Shown here piece after piece: positions 42,856 to 52,284 of a stretch of 64,000 nucleotides of DNA (the first letter of the stretch is position 1; each line of letters opens with the position of its first letter). The translations under genes were made by a program, and so were the position numbers. The stretch lies in NCBI RefSeq assembly GCF_900184995.1, contig NZ_LT860099.1, positions 1,703,931 to 1,767,930 of the forward strand, read 5' to 3'. The stretch comes from Konateibacter massiliensis (GTDB lineage Bacteria > Bacillota > Clostridia > Lachnospirales > Lachnospiraceae). Below the pieces are notes generated by a model. The model had not been told where the DNA came from. It saw only the letters and a list, made by a program, of their open reading frames with translations, and did no database searches.

Positions 42856-44730
42856 CTATTTATCCATGCATTTAATATAAGCAGAAATGATTTTTTTCAA
42901 GATTGAATCTTCATCTATTCCCACTTCTTTTTTTAATATTTCCACATTGCCATGCTCCACATATTCATCGGGAATGGCAATAATCAGAACATTTGCTTTC
43001 ATCTGACATTCTGATACAAATTGCAGAACCTTTTCGCCAAAGCCGCCGTTTTTCACATTTTCTTCCAATGTGACAATCAGCTTATGATCCTTTTCAAGCT
43101 CCAAAATTCCTGCTTCATCAATCGGCTTTATAAATCTTGCATTGATAAGACTGCAATTGTACCCGATATCTTTTAAATGCTCCCGCACCTTCTCGGCAGT
43201 CTTCACCATACTTCCTGCCGCTACAAGTGCAATGTCTGATTCATCGAAAATAATCTCGCTTTTGCCATATTCCACGGGTGCCCTGTATTCACGCAGCCCG
43301 TCATATGCTTCTCCTCTTGGATAGCGTACTGCAATCGGAGCGTCAAAGTCAACCGCAAACTTCATCATATCAGACAGCTCCCACTTATTTTTAGGAGCTA
43401 GGATGTTCATGTTTGGTATGCTTGTCAGATAGGAAATATCAAATAACCCCTGATGCGTCTCTCCGTCACTTCCCACAAGCCCTGCACGGTCAATCGCAAA
43501 CACGACATGCAGGTTTTGGATACAGACATCATGAAGTATCTGATCATAAGCTCTCTGTAAAAACGAAGAATACACTGCAAATACAGGCTTTAGACCGCCT
43601 GCTGCAAGTCCCGCCGCAAAGGTAACCGCATGCTCCTCCGCAATTCCGACATCGAAGAAACGCTCCGGAAACATATTCCGAAAACGTTTTAATCCGGTTC
43701 CATCCGGCATTGCAGCCGTAATCGCAACAACCTTCTCGTCCCTGTCTCCTAATTTTCTCATAACGGTCGAAAAAATGTCAGAGTAATGTGCCTTTGTCCG
43801 CTTGCTGGACGGAAGCCCTGTCTCTATCTCAAAAGGCTCTGCTCCGTGAAATCTCGCCGGATGGCGCTCGGCGGGAGCATAACCATTTCCTTTATTCGTC
43901 TTAACGTGAATGATAACCGCCTCATTCAGTTTTTTTGCCTCATTAAACACCTTGACCATCCGGTCAATGTTATGCCCATCCACCGGTCCAAGGTAGGTAA
44001 TGCCCATATTTTCAAACAGCATGCCGGGTATGACAAGCTGTTTAATACCATTTTTCGTCTTTCGGATCTGCCCTACCATCTTTTCACCGTACACCGGTAT
44101 TTTGGACAGCGTGTCCGCAACTCCTGTCTTAAAATCGGTGTAGGCATCCGCCGTTCTGATATTGCTCAAATACTGGGATATCGCCCCTACGTTCTCCGAA
44201 ATCGACATATTATTGTCATTTAACACAATGATAAAATTGCGCTTTAAATGTGCGGCATTGTTCAATGCCTCATATGCCATGCCTCCGGTCAATGCTCCGT
44301 CTCCGATTACCGCAACGACATAATTGTCCTTATTTAAAATCCGGCTTGACTCCGCCAACCCTAGTGCCGCAGAGATAGAAGTAGAGCTATGCCCTGTGTC
44401 AAAGCTGTCACATTCACTCTCGTTTCGTTTGGGGAAGCCGCTCATTCCGCCATATTTTCGCAGCTCATCAAAGCCAGCCTTTCTTCCCGTCAGTATCTTG
44501 TGCGTGTAGGATTGATGCCCCACATCCCAGACTATCTTGTCATTCGGAAGCTGAAAAGATAAATGAAGTGCCATTGTAAGCTCCACAACCCCCAGATTGG
44601 AGGCGAGATGCCCGCCTGTCACACTAATCTTATTAATTAAAAATTCTCTTATCTCCTCCGTCAGTAAATCAAGCTCTGCCGGTGTCAGTTTTTTGATATC
44701 ATTTTCGTGATTCATTTTCTCTAATATCAT
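42856..44730 (-). CDS. dxs: 1-deoxy-D-xylulose-5-phosphate synthase
   Basis: Dxs condenses pyruvate and glyceraldehyde 3-phosphate, starting the MEP pathway to isoprenoids and supplying thiamine and pyridoxal precursors in some bacteria. The 624-aa TPP enzyme has GHQSYTHKILTGR near residue 71, TPP-binding VAVIGDGALTGGMAYEALNNA near 138-158, and AEEHAVTFAAGLA with the catalytic Glu near 366. GAGGATAA precedes the ATG. ispA, which uses the pathway's products, lies 13 bases upstream. Confidence 0.97.
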   Translation of the reverse strand: MILEKMNHENDIKKLTPAELDLLTEEIREFLINKISVTGGHLASNLGVVELTMALHLSFQLPNDKIVWDVGHQSYTHKILTGRKAGFDELRKYGGMSGFPKRNESECDSFDTGHSSTSISAALGLAESSRILNKDNYVVAVIGDGALTGGMAYEALNNAAHLKRNFIIVLNDNNMSISENVGAISQYLSNIRTADAYTDFKTGVADTLSKIPVYGEKMVGQIRKTKNGIKQLVIPGMLFENMGITYLGPVDGHNIDRMVKVFNEAKKLNEAVIIHVKTNKGNGYAPAERHPARFHGAEPFEIETGLPSSKRTKAHYSDIFSTVMRKLGDRDEKVVAITAAMPDGTGLKRFRNMFPERFFDVGIAEEHAVTFAAGLAAGGLKPVFAVYSSFLQRAYDQILHDVCIQNLHVVFAIDRAGLVGSDGETHQGLFDISYLTSIPNMNILAPKNKWELSDMMKFAVDFDAPIAVRYPRGEAYDGLREYRAPVEYGKSEIIFDESDIALVAAGSMVKTAEKVREHLKDIGYNCSLINARFIKPIDEAGILELEKDHKLIVTLEENVKNGGFGEKVLQFVSECQMKANVLIIAIPDEYVEHGNVEILKKEVGIDEDSILKKIISAYIKCMDK

Positions 44731-44743
44731 ACGACATTATCCT

Positions 44744-45631
44744 CTATTTTTCTCTGGTAATTAACATGTCAATTAAGTTATTTAAAAACACATTTTCATG
44801 CCCCAGACCGTTTAGCAATAAAAGTGCCTGTTTGGAAATTTCCTCCACGTCCTGTTTCGCTTTTTCAAGCCCTTCAAGACTTACATAAGTGATCTTGTTA
44901 TTCTTCTCATCACTGTTAATCGGCTTTCCAAGCACCTCCATCGTGCTCGTTACATCTAATATATCATCCTGTATCTGAAAAGCAAGTCCCACACTTGCCG
45001 CTATTTTCTCTATGACTGCTACCTCTTTATCGTCCGCACCTGCCAATATTGCACCAATCATCATAGAGCCCTCCATAAGAGCGCCCGTCTTTAACCGGTA
45101 AATAAAATCCAGCATATCTTTCTCAATCGGCTTTCCGTCATTCTCTATGTCCACAGTCTGACCGCCTATCATGCCGTAAATCCCTGCTTTCATCGCCAAA
45201 ATCTGAAGTGCTTTTCCGATTCGTTCGTATTCTTCTCCTGTTTGAAACGCCTGTGTCGCCGTCTCAAATGCAAGGTTTAACAGACCATCACCTGCCAGTA
45301 TACCCATCGCTTCGCCATATACGGCGTGGGTCGTCTTCCTGCCCCTTCTGTACTCATCATTGTCCATAGCCGGCAAATCGTCATGTACAAGCGAATAGGT
45401 ATGTATCATCTCCATAGCAGCCATAAACGGCTTAATCACATCTTTGCTGCCGCCAAACAGACGATAGGTTTCCTGCATCAGCATCGGACGTATCCGCTTT
45501 CCTCCTGCCAGTATACTATAGTTTACCGCAGATAAAACCGTCTTTTGAAAGCCCTCTTCCTTCGGCAGATAGCTTTTTATAATTGCTTCAATTTCTTCTA
45601 CGTGTTGTTGTAATTCTTCTTTAAAATTCAT
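44744..45631 (-). CDS. ispA: Geranyl/farnesyl diphosphate synthase
   Basis: The enzyme elongates C5 isoprenoid units to farnesyl diphosphate. Its 295 aa carry the first Asp-rich motif VHDDLPAMDNDEYRRG near 88-103 and the second FQIQDDILDVTST near 221-233, with GKRIRPML near 44. It overlaps xseB by 11 bases and precedes dxs in the conserved xseAB-ispA-dxs block. Confidence 0.96.
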   Translation of the reverse strand: MNFKEELQQHVEEIEAIIKSYLPKEEGFQKTVLSAVNYSILAGGKRIRPMLMQETYRLFGGSKDVIKPFMAAMEMIHTYSLVHDDLPAMDNDEYRRGRKTTHAVYGEAMGILAGDGLLNLAFETATQAFQTGEEYERIGKALQILAMKAGIYGMIGGQTVDIENDGKPIEKDMLDFIYRLKTGALMEGSMMIGAILAGADDKEVAVIEKIAASVGLAFQIQDDILDVTSTMEVLGKPINSDEKNNKITYVSLEGLEKAKQDVEEISKQALLLLNGLGHENVFLNNLIDMLITREK

Positions 45632-45830
45632 TTAACTCACCATTATCATCAATTTGCAGCATTTGCTTTTCTACTGTATCAATTTTATCGTTGCAGTATT
45701 TTAACAAATCAATCCCCTTATGATACATCTGAAAAGAATTTTCTAACGTGATATCCCTGTCCTCCAGCTTTTCTAATATTTCATCTAAGCTCTCAAACGC
45801 TTCTTCAATTGTAAGACTTTTCTTTGCCAT
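45621..45830 (-). CDS. xseB: Exodeoxyribonuclease VII small subunit
   Basis: XseB partners XseA in a nuclease that trims single-stranded DNA. The 69-aa helical protein shows TIEEAFESLDEILEKLED. I use the ATG at 45830 (AAAGGAG upstream) and not the longer frame, which begins inside xseA. It starts one base after the xseA stop and overlaps ispA. Confidence 0.94.
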   Translation of the reverse strand: MAKKSLTIEEAFESLDEILEKLEDRDITLENSFQMYHKGIDLLKYCNDKIDTVEKQMLQIDDNGELNEF

Positions 45831-45831
45831 C

Positions 45832-47061
45832 TCACTCTCTCCTTTGACCCTCGGTAAAGCTCTTATCACTCTTCGTCTCTTTTACCTCGCTCACGATGAT
45901 GCCGTTTGCCACCGTGATTTCCAAGCAATCGCCCTTCTTTACCTTGTCTATGTCATTTACAGTATTCCCTTTATTGTCGGCCACATAAGCATATCCCTGG
46001 TTTAATTTATTTACGGGTGACAATCCGTTTAATTTTTCCATATATATTTCCAACTGAAAACGCTTTGCTTTCAGTATATTTTCCATTTTCATGCGAAGCC
46101 TGTTCTCAAGCTCCATCGTCAACTGACGCTTTTCCCTTATCTGGTTTGCAGGGCTTAAAAGCTCCAATCGAAGCCGCAGCCGCTCTACCTTGTTTCGATA
46201 TTCGTTAAGCCGCCTCTCAAACGAGGTGTCAAAGCTCCTCCGATACCGGAACAGGTCCTCAATAAAGGAATCATATTCAAACACAGCAAGCTCTGCCGCT
46301 GCCGAAGGGGTCGGTGCCCTCAAATCGGCAACATAATCCGCAATCGTCACATCTGTTTCATGACCCACCGCCGATATAATCGGGGTTTTGCATTCAAAAA
46401 TGGTTCTTGCGACTGCCTCCTCGTTAAATGCCCACAAATCCTCAATAGAGCCGCCGCCTCTTCCGGCTATAATTACATCCACACCTGCCTGATCAAGCAC
46501 CTCAATGCCCTTTATAATGCTGGCCGCCGCTCCTTCTCCCTGCACAAGCGCAGGATATAGGATAAGCTGAACATACGGATTTCTTCGGCTTGCAATATTC
46601 ATAATATCTCTGACCGCCGCCCCCGTAGGAGCTGTCACAATACCGACTTTCCTGACAAATCTGGGAATAGACTGCTTATACTCCTGAGCAAACATTCCCA
46701 TCTCTTCCAACCCTCTTTTTAATTTTTCATATTTTTCATAAAGGAGACCGGCACCATCCAAAATAATCTCTTTTGCATACATCTGATATTTGCCGTCTCT
46801 CTCATAGACGTTTACGCTGCCCAGTGCTACGACGGTCTGCCCCTCCTTCATCTGGAAGGCAAGCCCTTTCCGCTGTCCGGCAAACATAACACAGGCAAGT
46901 GTCCCTGTCTCATCCTTCAGGGTAAAATAAATATGTCCTGTGGAATGATATTTACAGTTGGATACCTCGCCCTTAATATAAATTTTACTCAGGGCAAAAT
47001 CCTGTGTAAACATATTTTTGATGTACGAATTGACCTGACCTACACTGTATACATTATGCAT
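45832..47061 (-). CDS. xseA: Exodeoxyribonuclease VII large subunit
   Basis: The 409-aa catalytic subunit has an OB-fold N-terminus (VYSVGQVNSYIKNMF, then GEVSNCKYHSTGHIYFTLKD), the catalytic domain with VGIVTAPTGAAVRDI and IIAGRGGGSIEDLWAFNEE near 195-214, VGHETDVTI, and a coiled-coil C-terminus. It stands nine bases behind nusB. Confidence 0.96.
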   Translation of the reverse strand: MHNVYSVGQVNSYIKNMFTQDFALSKIYIKGEVSNCKYHSTGHIYFTLKDETGTLACVMFAGQRKGLAFQMKEGQTVVALGSVNVYERDGKYQMYAKEIILDGAGLLYEKYEKLKRGLEEMGMFAQEYKQSIPRFVRKVGIVTAPTGAAVRDIMNIASRRNPYVQLILYPALVQGEGAAASIIKGIEVLDQAGVDVIIAGRGGGSIEDLWAFNEEAVARTIFECKTPIISAVGHETDVTIADYVADLRAPTPSAAAELAVFEYDSFIEDLFRYRRSFDTSFERRLNEYRNKVERLRLRLELLSPANQIREKRQLTMELENRLRMKMENILKAKRFQLEIYMEKLNGLSPVNKLNQGYAYVADNKGNTVNDIDKVKKGDCLEITVANGIIVSEVKETKSDKSFTEGQRRE

Positions 47062-47070
47062 AACAATCTC

Positions 47071-47472
47071 CTAAGCAAGCTTTGCCAAAATACCGTTTAT
47101 AAAAGCAGGAGTCTCATCTCCTCCAAATTTCTTCGCAAGCTCAACCGCTTCATTAATCGCAACATTTACCGGTACCTCTTCATCAAACTTCATCTCATAT
47201 ACTGCCAGACGAATCAGGGTCAAATCAACCTTACCCATACGGTTTGTCTTCCAGCCCTCTGCCACCGCATTGATGGAAGCATCGATTTCCTCCAGCTTCT
47301 CAACAACATCAGCGTATTTTTTCTCGATATATGCCTTGTCCTTTTCTTCTATAATAATCATTTCGATATCCTCAAAGAACATCTTGACCTGTTCCGGCAT
47401 CTGCTCGCCCTCATGAAACTCTATTCTAAATAAAAGTTCAAATATGTGCTCTCTTAATTCCCTTCTTTTCAC
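47071..47472 (-). CDS. nusB: Transcription antitermination protein NusB
   Basis: NusB is an all-helical 133-aa protein that joins NusE/S10 and BoxA RNA in rRNA antitermination. The C-terminal motif VAINEAVELAKKFGGDETPAFINGIL near residues 103-128 is typical. The start is GTG at 47472, with GGAAGG farther upstream than usual. It heads the xseAB-ispA-dxs-tlyA-nadK-argR run. Confidence 0.95.
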   Translation of the reverse strand: MKRRELREHIFELLFRIEFHEGEQMPEQVKMFFEDIEMIIIEEKDKAYIEKKYADVVEKLEEIDASINAVAEGWKTNRMGKVDLTLIRLAVYEMKFDEEVPVNVAINEAVELAKKFGGDETPAFINGILAKLA

Positions 47473-47501
47473 TTTTGCACCGTGTCCTTCCTTATTTTAA
47501 T

Positions 47502-47616
47502 AAAATGTGCCTTGGCACATTTTGTGCCGAGCGCAGTCGGCTCAGCCGACATCTACTTTTTGCGCGAGTGCACATGCTTTTCTTTTATACAGCACGATTT
47601 TATCGCTGTATAAAAG
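47502..47616 (+). repeat. Structured intergenic repeat, class I, copy E
   Basis: First stem AAAATGTGCC-TT-GGCACATTTT (47502-47523); TGTGC pairs with GCACA (47523-47527 with 47570-47574); inside lie GAGCG, central stem GTCGGC-TCA-GCCGAC (47536-47550) and ACATCTAC; the last hairpin is CTTTTATACAGC/GCTGTATAAAAG (47582-47616). The same layout as copy B with different bases in every stem. Confidence 0.65.
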
Positions 47617-47641
47617 GGGATGTCTAGCTTAAGACATCCCC
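47612..47641 (-). terminator. Terminator after the asp23 gene
   Basis: On the minus strand GGGGATGTCT and AGACATCCCC form a perfect 10-bp stem followed by TTTTAT. It ends transcripts coming from the Asp23 gene, about 55 bases past its stop. Confidence 0.75.
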
Positions 47642-47697
47642 TATACGTATAATCTACAGCGAAACTATACCGTTTCACCTGTCATGAATAAAAAGAT

Positions 47698-48081
47698 TTA
47701 TCTTGTTCTCTCCATATTAACTCCGGCTATTCTGATATTAACCTCCATAACATTCAGCCCTGTCATATTCTCAATCGCTGTCTTTACCTTCTCCTGCACA
47801 ACCTCTGAAGTCTTTGGTATGCTATAACCATAATCCAAATTCAGTGCAAGTTCAACTGTCACTGTGTCATCAATCACTTCCACCCGAACTCCCTTAGAAA
47901 GATTTTTCATTCCAAGTTTGCTGATTAGCTCGTTCGTAATATTACCTGCCATCGACGCCACGCCTTCTACCTCAGTCGCTGCCAATCCGGCGATAATTGC
48001 TACTACTTCATCCGCAATCTGAACTTCCCCGATGGTACTGTTTGCCTGTATTGTATGAGTATTTCTAACGTTTTCTTCCAT
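47698..48081 (-). CDS. Asp23/Gls24 family envelope stress protein
   Basis: The 127-aa protein has the family core: GEVQIADEVVAIIAGLAATEVEGVASMAG near residues 14-42, and VEVIDDTVTVELALNLDYG followed by the C-terminal N-V-R-I-A-G-V. Members sit at the inner face of the membrane and affect envelope stress responses in Staphylococcus; the one next to nusB is sometimes called YqhY and is linked to acetyl-CoA carboxylase balance in Bacillus. I use the ATG at 48081, behind AGGAGG; the frame from 48174 begins in repeat DNA. Confidence 0.9.
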   Translation of the reverse strand: MEENVRNTHTIQANSTIGEVQIADEVVAIIAGLAATEVEGVASMAGNITNELISKLGMKNLSKGVRVEVIDDTVTVELALNLDYGYSIPKTSEVVQEKVKTAIENMTGLNVMEVNIRIAGVNMERTR

Positions 48082-48123
48082 TTTATCACAGCCTCCTAAA
48101 ACCTTTATTAAAATAGCGTTTCG

Positions 48124-48263
48124 CCGCTTGATTTTCTTCTGATACACGCTGCTTCGAAACTTCGTTTCTCGCATCGCTCACTCAAAGCCTACGGCTTTTC
48201 GTTAACTTATCAAGAAAATCAAATGTCGGCTTCGCCACCGCTTGATTTTCTTCTGATAAGTTA
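48124..48263 (-). repeat. Intergenic repeat with 21-bp direct repeats and a long stem (copy G, class I related)
   Basis: CCGCTTGATTTTCTTCTGATA occurs twice (48124-48144 and 48238-48258). The second copy also pairs with TAACTTATCAAGAAAATCAA (48203-48222) to make a stem of about 20 bp. The loop of that stem, read on the minus strand, holds GGTGGC-GAA-GCCGACAT, which matches the central stem plus ACAT of class I repeats. Short stems GAAAC/GTTTC and AAAGCC/GGCTTT lie between. The gap from 48082 to 48437 holds only this element and terminators. Confidence 0.55.
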
Positions 48264-48343
48264 CATTATAACCAATTTTATGGTGTTTTGCAAACTAATA
48301 ATGTATTATTTCTTATTTATTATTTTTACGCGGGAATTTTGAA

Positions 48344-48415
48344 GTGCCATTACTCCGGTGGGAGCAATGGCACGTTTGAATTTATGATAATTGAAGCTGC
48401 TTACAGCTTTATCAT
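48344..48415 (-). terminator. Two hairpins after the SSB-like gene
   Basis: Nearest the gene, ATGATAAAGCTG pairs with CAGCTT...TATCAT (48384-48415); farther on, GTGCCATTACTCC pairs with GGAGCAATGGCAC (48344-48373, one G-U). Neither has a strong T-run, so termination by the pair is inferred. Confidence 0.5.
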
Positions 48416-48437
48416 GTTTTATGAACGAATTAGACTA

Positions 48438-49067
48438 TTAATTTTTGACATATTCAAGCTTGCTCACTGAGATTTCGTAAGCAACTCTCTTCTCTGAATT
48501 GGCTTCATCTATTTTTTTTGTGTATTCGCGGCTTTGGATTCTACCCCAAACCTGCGCATGACCGCCTATTTCAAAGGTGGAAGCAAATCTTGCATTTCTT
48601 CCCCAGCAGATGCATGGGATGTAGTCTGATTTGCCATATGGTCTGTTTACCGCAATCAGGAGATCTGCTATCTCTCTTCCAAGCGGCGTTTTACGGTATA
48701 CCGGCGCCTTGCAGATATAACCGTCCAAGAAAATTTGGTTTGTTTTGATGCTGTCCTCCACGTCTTCAACAAACTCAATTTCTCTCGCAAATACTGATAA
48801 TACTAATCTGTTTTTCTTTTCTTCATGCCTGTTATAGGAACGAAACTGTCCCTGCACGCAAATTGTTTGTCCTCGGTAATCATCTTTGATATCCAAAAGC
48901 CTCTCTGATACCATGAGTGGGATTACGTCCGCAGAATCACTCAGTCTTTTGACCAAAATATCCAGCATGTAAAAACCCTCCCCGAACACCTCATGACTGA
49001 ATGTGAAGCCCGATACTATCTCCCCAATTACCGAAACCTGATTGTTTTCAATTACCTTATCCGCCAT
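48438..49067 (-). CDS. Single-stranded DNA-binding protein-like, two OB folds
   Basis: The 209-aa protein begins with an OB-fold stretch (NQVSVIGEIVSGFTFSHEVF and GFYMLDILVKR, with VPLMVSERL and GQTICVQGQFRSYN) and repeats a similar fold after residue 110 (NQIFLDGYICKAPVYRKTPLGREIADLLIAVNR, then YIPCICWGRNA and GHAQVWGRIQSREY). The second half matches SSB/PriB-type proteins closely. Tandem-OB SSB relatives are common in Clostridia; the role relative to the main SSB is unknown. AAGGGAG precedes the ATG. It diverges from typA. Confidence 0.83.
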   Translation of the reverse strand: MADKVIENNQVSVIGEIVSGFTFSHEVFGEGFYMLDILVKRLSDSADVIPLMVSERLLDIKDDYRGQTICVQGQFRSYNRHEEKKNRLVLSVFAREIEFVEDVEDSIKTNQIFLDGYICKAPVYRKTPLGREIADLLIAVNRPYGKSDYIPCICWGRNARFASTFEIGGHAQVWGRIQSREYTKKIDEANSEKRVAYEISVSKLEYVKN

Positions 49068-49205
49068 TATTAACTTTCTCCCTTCTTTTTAACGAAGTAT
49101 CTCTTCTCGTATATTATCCATAAATATATTTATTCTCATTATTTCCGATTTAGAACGAAATATCAATAATTTTTTTATTTTGTATAAAAAACGTTTTAAA
49201 AATGC

Positions 49206-49233
49206 TTGTAATCTCACGAAAATATGATAAACT
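49206..49233 (+). promoter_or_regulatory. Candidate promoter of typA
   Basis: TTGTAA (49206-49211), 16 bases, TAAACT (49228-49233), about 48 bases before the start codon. A plausible but not strong sigma-A match. Confidence 0.45.
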
Positions 49234-49280
49234 GTTAAAGTTGCCATTAGTGCGAGTTTAGAAAGAAGGATTAACGATTT

Positions 49281-51107
49281 ATGAATCAAAAGAGAGAAAA
49301 TGTTAGAAATATAGCAATTATTGCCCATGTTGACCACGGCAAGACAACTTTGGTAGATGAGCTTTTAAAGCAAAGCGGAACCTTCCGTGCCAACCAGACG
49401 GTTGCTGAGCGTGTTATGGACTCAAATGATATCGAGCGTGAGCGCGGAATTACCATTTTAGCCAAAAACACTGCTGTTTATTATAAAGATACGAAAATTA
49501 ATATCATCGATACACCGGGACATGCTGATTTCGGCGGCGAGGTAGAACGTGTCCTCAAAATGGTAAATGGTGTTATTTTGGTTGTAGATGCCTATGAAGG
49601 TGCAATGCCTCAGACAAAATTTGTGCTTCGTAAAGCGCTTGAGCTTGATTTGCACGTTATTGTGTGTATCAATAAAATTGACAAGCCAGAAGGCAGACCG
49701 GACGAAGTAATCGACGAGATTTTAGAATTATTTATGGATTTGGATGCTTCCGATGAGCAGCTTGACTGCCCGTTTATCTTTGCATCAGCAAAATCTGGTT
49801 TTGCAATCAAGGATTTAAATGACGAACGCAAGGATATGTTTCCTTTGTTTGAGACAATTTTAGACTATATTCCTGCCCCTGAGGGTGACCCTGAAGCAGA
49901 GGCACAGGTATTAATCAGCACAATCGACTACAATGAATATGTAGGCCGTATCGGTATCGGTAAAGTGGATAACGGAACAATCAAAGTAAATCAGGAAGCT
50001 ATCGTGGTAAACCATCATGATCCTGAAAAACAAAAGAAGGTTCGTATCAGTAAATTATATGAATTTGACGGCTTAAATAAGGCGGAAGTTCAGGAAGCTA
50101 CTATTGGTGCTATCGTTGCTATTTCCGGTATTGCGGATATCCACATCGGAGATACCATTTGTTCTATAAACAATCCGGTTCCGATTCCGTTCCAGAAGAT
50201 TTCGGAACCTACGATTGCAATGCAGTTCCTTGTAAATGACAGCCCGCTTGCCGGACGAGAAGGTAAATTCGTCACCTCAAGACATCTGCGTGACAGATTG
50301 TTTAAGGAATTAAATACCGATGTAAGTTTAAGAGTAGAGGAAAATGAAAGTGCCGATAGTTTTAAAGTATCAGGCCGTGGAGAACTTCATTTATCCGTAT
50401 TAATTGAAAATATGCGTCGTGAGGGCTATGAATTTGCTGTTAGTAAAGCAGAAGTTCTTTACCAAACCGACGAACATGGTAAAAAGCTTGAGCCTTTGGA
50501 GATAGCGTATATTGACGTTCCTGAAGAATTTTCCGGAACTGTTATTGATAAGTTAAGTCAAAGAAAAGGTGAACTTCGTGCTATGGGTGCTGCAAACGGC
50601 GGTTACACAAGACTTGAGTTCTTAATCCCTTCCCGTGGTTTAATCGGATACCGCGGTGAGTTTATGACAGATACAAAAGGAAACGGTATTTTAAACACTG
50701 TATTTGACAGCTATGGCTCTTACCGTGGCGAGATTCAATATAGAAAATTAGGTTCATTAATTGCTTATGAAGCTGGCGAATCCATTACTTACGGCTTATA
50801 CAGTGCACAGGAGCGTGGAACATTATTCATCGGAGCCGGTGAAAAAGTCTATGCCGGAATGGTTATTGGACAAAATGGTAAAGCGGAAGACATTGATCTT
50901 AATGTGTGTAAAACAAAGAAACTTACCAATACTCGTTCTTCAGGCGCTGATGACGCATTGCGTTTAACAACTCCTAAAGTATTGAGTCTTGAGGAAGCCC
51001 TTGATTTTATTGATGTGGATGAACTTCTTGAGATTACCCCGAAAAGCCTTCGTATTCGTAAGAAATTCTTAGATGCTAATATGAGAAGACGCGCTTCCAG
51101 AAACTAG
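49281..51107 (+). CDS. typA: Ribosome-associated GTPase TypA/BipA
   Basis: TypA is a translational GTPase related to EF-G that acts in 50S assembly and stress adaptation. The 608-aa protein has [15 protein letters not shown] (residues 15-29), [16 protein letters not shown] near 77-92, [11 protein letters not shown] near 130-140, and the C-terminal [20 protein letters not shown] motif specific to this family. GAAGGAT precedes the ATG. It is monocistronic, between a promoter and a strong terminator. Confidence 0.97.
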   Translation: MNQKRENVRNIAIIAHVDHGKTTLVDELLKQSGTFRANQTVAERVMDSNDIERERGITILAKNTAVYYKDTKINIIDTPGHADFGGEVERVLKMVNGVILVVDAYEGAMPQTKFVLRKALELDLHVIVCINKIDKPEGRPDEVIDEILELFMDLDASDEQLDCPFIFASAKSGFAIKDLNDERKDMFPLFETILDYIPAPEGDPEAEAQVLISTIDYNEYVGRIGIGKVDNGTIKVNQEAIVVNHHDPEKQKKVRISKLYEFDGLNKAEVQEATIGAIVAISGIADIHIGDTICSINNPVPIPFQKISEPTIAMQFLVNDSPLAGREGKFVTSRHLRDRLFKELNTDVSLRVEENESADSFKVSGRGELHLSVLIENMRREGYEFAVSKAEVLYQTDEHGKKLEPLEIAYIDVPEEFSGTVIDKLSQRKGELRAMGAANGGYTRLEFLIPSRGLIGYRGEFMTDTKGNGILNTVFDSYGSYRGEIQYRKLGSLIAYEAGESITYGLYSAQERGTLFIGAGEKVYAGMVIGQNGKAEDIDLNVCKTKKLTNTRSSGADDALRLTTPKVLSLEEALDFIDVDELLEITPKSLRIRKKFLDANMRRRASRN

Positions 51108-51120
51108 GAAGTCTGAAATA

Positions 51121-51164
51121 TCAAAAAGGAATTTGGCTGAACAAACTGCCAAATTCCTTTTTGA
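51121..51164 (+). terminator. Terminator of typA
   Basis: TCAAAAAGGAATTTGGC and GCCAAATTCCTTTTTGA form a perfect 17-bp stem with a 10-base loop; the T-run is built into the second arm. Positioned 14 bases past the stop codon. Confidence 0.85.
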
Positions 51165-51193
51165 TTCATGACGAGTGATTTCCTTAAATAGAT

Positions 51194-51230
51194 AAAAACT
51201 GCCACTTCTCTTCAAGAAGGTGCAGTTTTT
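51194..51230 (-). terminator. Terminator of the second LacI gene
   Basis: On the minus strand AAAAACTGCACCTTCTT pairs with AGAAGTGGCAGTTTTT (two internal mismatches) ending in TTTTTATC, seven bases beyond the stop. Confidence 0.7.
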
Positions 51231-51236
51231 GTCATC

Positions 51237-52265
51237 TTATATTTTTCGTGTCGATTCCTCAACAACCAGCTCAGCCTTAAAAATCTTGCTGGTTGGCGTA
51301 ATCTTCTTGTGAATCAGGTCAAAAAGCATATTGATGGACTCATATGCCATCTCCTCCACCGGCTGGCGGATTGTCGTGATAGACGGATTGTAATAGTTTC
51401 CCATTTCCAGACCGTCATAGCCTGCAACGGAATAATCTTCCGGTATTTTCTTTCCCGCCTCCGTAATGGCGCGGCATGCTCCGATTGCCAAGCTGTCTGA
51501 GATAGCGTAAAGCGCCGTAAATTCCTCTTTTGATGCCAGCAGGTCTCTTGTCACCTCATAGCCGTTTTTCATCGTATACGTCTCAATATCCTCCCGCATG
51601 AAGCGGACCAAATTGGGATTGTATTCGATGTTATTGTCGCTTAATGCCTTTTTGTAGCCCTCCAGACGAAGCTTACCGATACTTGCGTCATCCATCGATG
51701 CCGAGATAATCGCAATCTTTTTGTGACCGCTCTGAATCAGATACTCCGTCATCTTATAGCTTTCCTTAAAGTCATCCACCGCCACAGCCGCAAAGTTCTG
51801 GTTTGCAATCGTCTCCGTCACTCCGATTGTACTGAGTACAAAGGGCACCTCAACCTGCTCAAGCTTTTGCGCCGTGTGGGAAAAATGACCTCCCAAAAAG
51901 ATGATACCGCGGAGTCTTTTTTCCTTTACAAGCTCAATCGCCACATCGATTTCGTCTTCCTGCTCCTCTACTCTGTGAAGAACAAAGGAATATTTCTTTT
52001 TCTGGATCGCTGATTCAAATATTTTAATCATGCTGCTAAAGAAGGGGTTACTGATACCCTTAATCAACACTGCAATCGTTCTGGAGTCAGAGCGTTTCAA
52101 ATTCCTTGCACTGTTGTTGGGTATATAATTATTCTCCTTTATAATCTGCATAATCTTAGTTTTTGTCTCTTCGTTTATGTCAGGATGATTGTTGATAGCT
52201 CTTGAAACGGTGCTGATACCAACACCACACATCTTAGCTATATCCTTGATTGTAATCGTTTCCAT
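51237..52265 (-). CDS. LacI-family regulator of the second glucan locus
   Basis: The 342-aa protein starts with TITIKDIAKMCGVGISTVSR (residues 3-22) then AINNHPDINEETK, a LacI-type HTH with hinge helix SARNLKRSDSRT, and a sugar-binding core ending with GYDGLEMGNYYNPSITTIRQP. It lies downstream of malQ on the same strand but has its own promoter with adjacent palindromes, so it is probably autoregulated. Its likely targets are malQ and the ABC transporter. The effector is unknown. Confidence 0.92.
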   Translation of the reverse strand: METITIKDIAKMCGVGISTVSRAINNHPDINEETKTKIMQIIKENNYIPNNSARNLKRSDSRTIAVLIKGISNPFFSSMIKIFESAIQKKKYSFVLHRVEEQEDEIDVAIELVKEKRLRGIIFLGGHFSHTAQKLEQVEVPFVLSTIGVTETIANQNFAAVAVDDFKESYKMTEYLIQSGHKKIAIISASMDDASIGKLRLEGYKKALSDNNIEYNPNLVRFMREDIETYTMKNGYEVTRDLLASKEEFTALYAISDSLAIGACRAITEAGKKIPEDYSVAGYDGLEMGNYYNPSITTIRQPVEEMAYESINMLFDLIHKKITPTSKIFKAELVVEESTRKI

Positions 52266-52284
52266 ATTTTTTCCCTTTTCTATT

